From: Ascidia mentula
Taxonomy: Eukaryota > Chordata > Ascidiacea > Phlebobranchia > Ascidiidae
Length of the DNA stretch: 64,000 nucleotides
NCBI GenBank assembly: GCA_947561715.1
Contig: OX387198.1
Span: 19,781,645-19,845,644 of the forward strand
Direction of reading: 5' to 3'
The notes beneath the pieces are model-generated. The model was not told the origin of the DNA. It saw nothing but the letters and a program-made list of their open reading frames with translations, and did no database searches. Both the position numbers and the translations under genes were made by a program. Positions 57,952 through 64,000 of the stretch are shown in pieces. Position 1 is the stretch's first letter, and each line of letters starts with the position of its first letter.

Positions 57952-59232
57952 AACCCTGTTTACATGGCCAAGTCGACTTGAGCATCAAGTCGACTCGTGA
58001 CCGGGTCACGTGATTTTCAAATTCGACGCGCGAAAACGACGAATTTACATGGGGCTTTTTAGTCAGCTTAAGTTAAACTGTCTCGGGCTGACAGGCTGTA
58101 AATTCAGACCCTGTACTAAATAAATTATCAATATTTCTAATCTAAGCATGCAGAGAAAAGTTATTGGCAGTTAGTTTACGCAAATGCTTGCTGTAAATTG
58201 GTCCTTGATTATAATGTGAGTTTACTTTACCAGATATAATAGATGATTTAACTAGAAAGTCTGCTGCAACCCATATTTTTTTAATTTCTGATTAAACTAA
58301 AAGGCTGCATTTTCCTGGAATGTGTTCACAACTACACCATGGTAAGAGTATTCAAGTGAAAATTTCATGTTTAGTAGTATTAATTATCTCTGTCCTTCTT
58401 TACTCTCCTTTTCAGAAGCTGTCTAATCCTGTAATCCCATGTACAATTGAGTGTCAGAAAAGACTGAATGGAATGTTTCATACCAGCCCAATGTTAATTA
58501 ATTTGAAACAAATATACAGAAGATGTGATAGTTACATAACATAAACTTGTGTCATGGCATTCTTGTCATATTTGTTTTTTTTTTGACAAAAAGAAAAGGT
58601 TTACATAAGCCTGCTTTTGTATTTTATGGTTGATTGTTGTTCACATAATCCTTGCATAAATAAGATGCAGTGGCCTAAATATGAATAAACAACCAGTTTG
58701 CATTATTGTTATATTATAGCACATCCAGCAGCAACACAAGTGCATTCTTCTTTCAAGCAAGTGTCGGCATTCCTGCAATGCATTTGTTTCCTTCAGGTCT
58801 CCAAAATGCAACTTAGGTCCTCAAAACGAATGTTGCTTTTTGTATCTTGATGCTTGTACAATTCATTTAACACTTGCGCAGTATTTATCAAAATTAACTC
58901 GAGTAAGCACATCCTTCTCGCCCCTGCAGCATAGAGCATACTCACGTAGTTGTACTAGAACTAGTTTATTACTTTTAAGGTTTATTGTAAACAGCAAACC
59001 CTCAACGCACAACCTCATAAACAAATTACCTAATCCGAACTTCTTCGCGGCACTTGTCGCAACTGGGTTTAAGCTGACTTAATCGCTTAAGCTGTCCCGT
59101 AAACCACTCTCCGCGTTAGATCGAAGGCCGAGACGGCTTAAGACGCTTGCCTTTTTCTCTTTGCCGAAAACGAGAGAGTCGGATCGGCGAGTCAGCTTCG
59201 AAGCCGTCTTAAACCGTCATGTAAACGGGGTT
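57952..59232 (+). mobile_element. Candidate terminal-inverted-repeat DNA element, 1.28 kb
   Basis: Left end AACCCTGTTTACATG and right end CATGTAAACGGGGTT are inverted repeats matching at 14 of 15 bases. Just inside the left end are two perfect hairpins (57,971-57,995 and 57,996-58,010). The right end has AGCTGACTT and GTCAGCTT words in both orientations. No transposase frame is seen inside, so it would be non-autonomous. I could not find a convincing target-site duplication, so the exact ends are uncertain. Confidence 0.5.
57971..58010 (+). repeat. Two adjacent perfect hairpins
   Basis: AGTCGACTTGA, 3-nt gap, TCAAGTCGACT (57,971-57,995); directly after it CGTGAC, 3-nt gap, GTCACG (57,996-58,010). 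Subterminal hairpins of this kind are common in non-autonomous DNA transposons. Confidence 0.85.
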
Positions 59233-59608
59233 ACTGACTCCGGTCAAAATTAATTGCGAAAAAACTACCTTAAACGCTCCCTCAGGGGCATCCCCCCTGT
59301 TGGACATTACTTGGCTAAAAACGCAGAAAAAATTTAGGTTTATTTTGTGACCAAATAAATCGCAAACGTAACTCCATTTGCAATTAAATGCAGTCTTGAA
59401 TTCTCTGCACAATGCATTGAGAATTATAAAAGTGCTTTTGCAATCCCATAAACATTTTCGGTTTGCGAAACCTCGCTGAGTGCATCCTCGAGGACTTTCG
59501 ATTAAAATAAGTTTCGCCGGTGGAAAATGCCCACCTTGTGTTTAATCCTCTGTCACAAATGAACATGAAGTTCTTTTGTGGTTTTATGCAAAGCCTATCT
59601 CTCCTCCG

Positions 59609-59880
59609 CACAATATCACCAAAGTTAGTTACTAAAAAAGTGCCGAAGCGCCCCCCCTGTTTAAACCCCTTTGTTGGCCATAAGATCTTCCAGGAGGCTC
59701 CACAAGTCCTTGCTCTGTACAGTCTCATCCAAGAGCAAAATTGTTTGTTTTTTTACGTTAAATAGTATTAGGCCCCTATGCAAGCACCCAGGCCCATCAA
59801 CGGTCACTAGGAAACAAGCGGGACAATCGCTAGATGCATTATTGCAGAGGGCCTTGAAAACAGGATTTCTCAGGTACTCA
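59609..59880 (+). repeat. Old direct repeat, copy 2
   Basis: Second copy of the repeat at 57,450-57,700, about 2.2 kb downstream, with the candidate TIR element between them. Open frames over it on both strands are judged accidental. Confidence 0.8.
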
Positions 59881-60198
59881 TTTTTTCTGTAGATCAACAG
59901 TTGGTCTAATCCCCCTTCATCAGTCACAAAGACTCAGGAATTGTTTTTAGCAAACAAGCGAAACCGCCGCTAGATGTTGAGACTATTTTTGAATCATTCA
60001 GCCCTAAACCAGTGGTGGGATTGAGCTGATTCGAACCGAAATTTGACAGTCCAATCGAACCGGTTGTTAACAAGCGTATGAATAGGTCTATGTTTTAATT
60101 CGAGCGCTGTATTCGCACTGTTGCTATGGCATGCTGCTTCCTCACCAGCAAACAGTTTAGTATCAGGCTGTGGGAATAAATCCAAAGACGGCAAATAG

Positions 60199-60206
60199 CT
60201 TGTAGA
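60199..60206 (+). repeat. 8-bp target-site duplication, left (hAT MITE)
   Basis: CTTGTAGA directly before the element, and repeated at 60,657-60,664 directly after it. Confidence 0.92.
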
Positions 60207-60656
60207 TAGGGATGCACCGAAAGTTCGGTTTGCCGAATTTATTCGGCCGAAACTAAGGTTTTCGCAATTGTTCGGTTTCGGCCGAATATTTCTGCAAAAT
60301 TCGGCCGAAACCGAAACTTTTTTACTGCATAAAACGCTGATACGCAAAGTTTAGAAAAGGTTAGAATCCTTGTTTAAACTGTAGGATTGTGTTCGTTTCA
60401 TTTGTTTATTTTCACAGAAATGATAAAAATCAAGTTATAGCAGTTGGAACAAGTCGAGGTTATTCTTTAAGCGCCAAAAAGGCTGTATGATAGGATTAGA
60501 TCCAATCCAGTACATCATGTTTTGTTTAAATTTATTGCGTTGAAAGAGATGGATACCAAAATTAGTTTCGGTTTATTCGGCCGAATTAATTCGGCAACTT
60601 TTGCCGAATATTCGGTTTCGGCCGAATATAAAAATAGCTGTTTCGGTGCATCACTG
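60207..60656 (+). mobile_element. hAT-type MITE, 450 bp
   Basis: Begins TAGGGATGCACCGAAA and ends TTTCGGTGCATCACTG, which are inverted repeats with two mismatches near the tip. Flanked by the 8-bp duplication CTTGTAGA, the length made by hAT transposases. Many TTCGGCCGAA palindromes lie inside both ends. No transposase is encoded, so it depends on an autonomous relative elsewhere. Target duplications are identical, consistent with a fairly recent insertion. Confidence 0.93.
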
Positions 60657-60664
60657 CTTGTAGA

Positions 60665-61265
60665 GTCTCAGTGATAATAAAGTAGTGTCTTGTCACCGAA
60701 TAGAAGATCAAAAATAGAACGACGATTCCGAATACAATAGAGTAGATTCGAACCGAATGCATAGAACCCACTTAACAGGCGCACATGACGTCAGTCAGTC
60801 AGTTTCCGCGAATCGAAATAAATAAATAATGGACATATTTTGTGTACACAGGAAAATCCTTTACCAACCGCCAGCACTACTGATTTCTGGGAAGCAGCTA
60901 GATGTTACAGTAGTGTTTCAGAAAGAAAACACACAATGATTGCAAAAGTGCTGAGGCACAGAAAAAAAATACAACAAAGAGTGTTGGTGGACTTGATTGA
61001 CACGCATAAATTTGTCATTAAAAATTAAAAATTGAGTTGAAATATTTAAAGGCAAACATTGAAATTTCTACGATGTGGATTTTTTTGAGAGACAATATGT
61101 CGAGTTGGTGAAACAAGGGCCCAAGATATGCTCTGTAAGGTTGTTTGACATTGTTTTTATGATTCGATTTTGTTGGGATGAAACTGGTTGTAAGTATGTG
61201 GAGGGAGCAAAACTTCAAATTATCAGTCTGTAAAGCAAATGAGGATGAACTAAACTGTAATAAAC
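60665..61265. other. Intergenic, unassigned open frame
   Basis: A stretch at about 60,840-61,027 (+) reads ENPLPTASTTDFWEAARCY and onward to a stop. A CAG precedes it, so it could be a lone exon or a decayed transposase piece. No certain family. One TGACGTCA at 60,786. Confidence 0.3.
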
Positions 61266-61269
61266 TGTA

Positions 61270-62072
61270 CGGGGCGTTCACATATTTTGTTCAGCTTTTT
61301 TCATAGCACCTGCAGACTGTGCCAACTTTTTTTGTATGGTGTTGCCATGTTAGATTATTATCTATTGTTATACCAAGACACTGCACATTGGAAACTTGTG
61401 TGAGAGGACTCCCATTTACCAGCACCTGAACAGTTGACCAGTTATAATTCTTGTTTTTTGTGAAAATCATGAACTTAGGTTTTTGTACAGCTTAATGATA
61501 ATTTATTAGCACAAAGCCATTGGTGTATGCGGTTCATTTGTAACTTAGCTTCTTGCCCTAATTTACCTGGGTCTGAGTTTGATAACCAAAGACAGGTGTC
61601 ATCAGCGAATATGGTTGAGTGCATGGAGGTGACGTCCGGTATTTCATTTATGCAAAGAGTGAAAAGCAATGGTCCCAGGATGCTGCCTTGAGGAATTCCA
61701 TACAATACATCTTCATATGTAGATTGCTCCGAGTTTACATTGGTGCATTAATCACTGCGGCCCTGCAGGTAGTTTTTAAAGAAACGAAACACCTTACCTC
61801 GAAAACCATAGTTTTGCATTTTTAATAACAGTTTTGCGTGATCTACAGTGTCGAATGCCTGGGCAAGGTCTATAAAAACTGCCAGGAAACGCGCTGCCGT
61901 TGATCCAGTGCTGAAGTGATGTGATTGTGAAACTCTGTCAATGCTGTTATTGTTGAATGTTTTGATCGGAATCCATGGTTGCAATGATATTGGCCTGTAG
62001 TTATTAATTTTATCCTTATTTCCACCTTTATGAAGTGGTATAACTTTGGATATTTTTAGGCATATACATGGA
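61270..62072 (-). mobile_element. LINE fragment with reverse-transcriptase domain, broken
   Basis: On the - strand, in order: SKVIPLHKGGNKDKINNYRP, FIDLAQAFDTVDHAKLL with YGFRGKVFRFF, then (after an in-frame stop and a frame change) YGIPQGSILGPLLF, IFADDTCLW and KFMIFTK with LGITIDNNLTW. These are successive RT motifs of a non-LTR retrotransposon of the CR1/L2/jockey group. The part between NNYRPISL and FSTGSTAARF is shortened. No endonuclease domain or 3' tail was recognised. It is a dead, 5'-truncated copy. Confidence 0.9.
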
Positions 62073-62079
62073 CTATTGG

Positions 62080-62912
62080 AAGCTTATTGGTTGGTTTAGT
62101 CACATACCGTGTTGTACACCACTTGGGTTAATATAATACAAGAACATAGGTGTGGTGTGACATAAGCATAGGAGAACATTTTATGTGTTGAACAGGATGT
62201 TAAATGAATCACTTTATTCGAGAACATTCGATGGACAAATCATTAGGGTCACATTATGGGGTTAACACTTGGATCGGAAATTGCGAATTATCCAATGTCT
62301 AGTAGCGGGCTTGCAAATGCTTGTGCGATACTGCAAACGAAATGAATTGTGCAACACTTGTGCAATGCTGCCCACAAGACATTACGCAATATAAGCACTG
62401 GTTTATGTGACGTATGTTACAGTCCCAAACCAATATTTCCGTGCAAGATTTTATTTCCATGCAAGACACAAGGTTTTACTCTAATTTTGTAACAACTCTT
62501 TGTGTCGCTATAAAAAATAGCTTGCGCCGGGATAATGCAGCGGGCGGGGATTTACTCCGGTCAAAAGGGAAAAAATGCCTAAAATTTTCTTGATTAAAAT
62601 AGAAGTTTCGTACAGCAGTACATGACAACGAACCAATTGTTATATCGTCAACCCCTGTGCAATCATCGCGAAATTTTGTGAAACTATGGCAACCCTTGCA
62701 CGAAAAACTGTTGGAAAAGCGAAAACGTTTTAAATAGTCCAGTTATTTTTATGTGTGTCTGGCATATCAATGAAGAAATTAAATAAAATATTACTATAAC
62801 GGCACAGTTAAAGTACGTACGACGCGCACGTTGTCGAATCTCCGGCGTGGTTTCTTTGTAACAATTTGTGATTAGGTAATTTTGCTTCGAATTGTTTACA
62901 TACGAATTAAAA
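62080..62912. other. Upstream region of the C1QBP gene, no gene seen
   Basis: No coding similarity. The word ACTCCGGTCAAAA (near 62,556) also occurs at 59,237 and may mark another piece of the local repeat family. The promoter of the gene at 62,913 must lie in its right half, but no clear TATA box or initiator stands out. Confidence 0.4.
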
Positions 62913-63947
62913 ATGTCTTCAGCATTTGCAAGAAGTTTTACACAGTACGTTAGATCGTTTAAAATTTTCACAAAACCGACAACCAGGCAAGTTTTTTTTT
63001 ATAATTGGCCAATTGAAATAAAATGAAAGTGGTAGTGTTGTTGCTTTGCTTGATGTTTTTGTTCCATATTGATGGTAGTTAATGCAACTATTTAATTGTT
63101 GAACATAAATTAGATAACTGTTTGTGCACCTGTCTGTAGTTCTCATTGATCAATATATTTGTGCCAGTAAATTTGTTTTTTTAGACCTGAGCACATTTCT
63201 TCACTGTTGACCTCACACATTTTGTCTGTGAAAAGTTGTGCGCTATCTGGTCACAGTCGATCTTTGTGGTATCTTGCTCCAAGTTGGTCGCGCTCCTTTA
63301 ACGGAAAAAGCTCTGTTCCATCCCTGACCTGTAGTTGTGGTGGGTTCCACACAGAAAGTGAGTTTGACTTTTTATCACAATTTACTGCAAAATCAATGTA
63401 ATGTTTGGGATACAGGTGACAAAAAGTTCACAGAGCTGCTAAAAAGTGAAGTTTCAAATGAGAAAACAACCATGCTTGAAATTCCACAATTGTCAGATGA
63501 TTGGAAGGTTTCAATCAATGGAGCAGATTGTTCCCTTGAGAAGCAAATCAAAGGGGACAAGTAAGATCAACTTTTGTTATGTGGAAATTTTCTGCTAATT
63601 TTGCTGACATTCTGTGTTTTACTTTTTAACCTTTTAATGTGTTTGGTGGTAGATTGCTATTCTATAAACTGTTCCAAGAGCCAAATTACTGAAAAATGTC
63701 TATTTAGTGAATAAAAATTGTTGTTCTAGAATTAAAATTTTGTTCAACGTGAACCAGTCTGTACCCCCAGCTGGCGAGGATGACCCTGATGCTAATGAGG
63801 TATTTCCATAATACATTTTTTCTATTTTATGTCTTCTGTAAGATTGTGAATTACAATAAGCATTATCATTTATAGGTGACAAGTAATGGTGTTCTTGAAC
63901 ACCTTCCCGGGGTAGTAGATTCAAGACTACACGAGCTCAGCATATGA
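62913..63947 (+). CDS. c1qbp: C1QBP/p32 (MAM33 family) mitochondrial matrix protein, 5' part
   Basis: Exons: 62913-62986, 63185-63357, 63416-63560, 63730-63799 and 63876 onward, all in phase. The first intron uses a GC donor (CAG|GCAAGT). The start is MSSAFARSFTQYVRSF, basic and Ser-rich with no acid, as expected of a mitochondrial targeting sequence. Recognisable p32 core: DKKFTELLKSEVSNEK, then DDWKVSINGADCSLEKQ and KILFNVNQSVPPAGEDDPDA, matching the human order of the first helix, beta strands and acidic loop. p32 forms an acidic ring trimer in the matrix and supports mitochondrial translation. The frame from 63,876 meets TGA at 63,947, too early for this family (about 280 aa), so the last exon probably splices near ACA|AGTAAT at 63,882 to exons outside the window. 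Confidence 0.87.
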
Positions 63948-64000
63948 AATGCTGTCAATTTAATTTATATGTATTATCAGAGTACCACTTTGCATTAAAA

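Noticed and set aside
59384-59927. Overlapping open frames on both strands near 59.4-59.9 kb
   Set aside because: They fall in a dispersed old repeat and do not share codon-level similarity with its other copy.
60001-60780. A second hAT-like element enclosing the MITE (starting CAGTGGTGGGATTG)
   Set aside because: The left end looks hAT-like, but no matching inverted end or 8-bp duplication could be found on the right.
60840-61028. Transposase exon (ENPLPTASTTDFWEAARCY)
   Set aside because: Short, isolated and without a certain family motif. Kept only as a note in the intergenic entry.

Overview
This is animal nuclear DNA, AT-rich and with compact genes. Two features argue for an invertebrate, possibly an ascidian tunicate such as Ciona: short spliced introns of about 60-100 bp in the 3' half of one gene, and a very high density of the octamer TGACGTCA. 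The species is inference, since nothing in the window proves it.

Region 1 (1-43,701) is a 5S ribosomal RNA gene array, all on the + strand. Each 118-nt gene plus its spacer makes a unit of about 184 bp. I count 90 gene-length copies left of an insertion and 99 to its right, plus a partial gene at each outer edge. The array has higher-order structure: a 6,997-bp repeat on the left, a roughly 7-kb block repeated across the insertion, and an 18-unit (3,242-bp) block present three times on the right. About 28 copies carry the same 11-nt internal deletion and are probably pseudogenes.

Region 2 (16,543-25,708) is a 9,166-bp Penelope-like retroelement cluster inside one 5S spacer, flanked by a 12-bp target-site duplication (ACACAAAGTATG). 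It holds one 5'-truncated copy on the - strand, head-to-head with a 5'-truncated + copy, which is joined in tandem at a 3,500-bp period to a full copy encoding an intact 943-aa reverse transcriptase/GIY-YIG protein. Each 3' region carries a hammerhead-ribozyme-like motif. A decayed relative of that motif lies at 45.7 kb.

Region 3 (43.88-44.60 kb) is a four-exon ankyrin-repeat gene on the - strand. Region 4 (46.9-56.7 kb) is a Spinster (SPNS) major-facilitator transporter gene on the + strand. I could follow its reading frame through 13 coding exons, and it has two alternative last exons. Its introns carry minisatellites and many TGACGTCA palindromes. Region 5 (56.7-62.9 kb) is repeat-rich: old direct repeats, a candidate terminal-inverted-repeat element, a 450-bp hAT MITE with a clear 8-bp target duplication, and a LINE reverse-transcriptase fragment. 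Region 6 (62.9 kb to the end) is the 5' part of a C1QBP/p32 mitochondrial matrix protein gene on the + strand.

The genes do not form one pathway. The array, the retroelement and the three host genes are neighbours, not partners.
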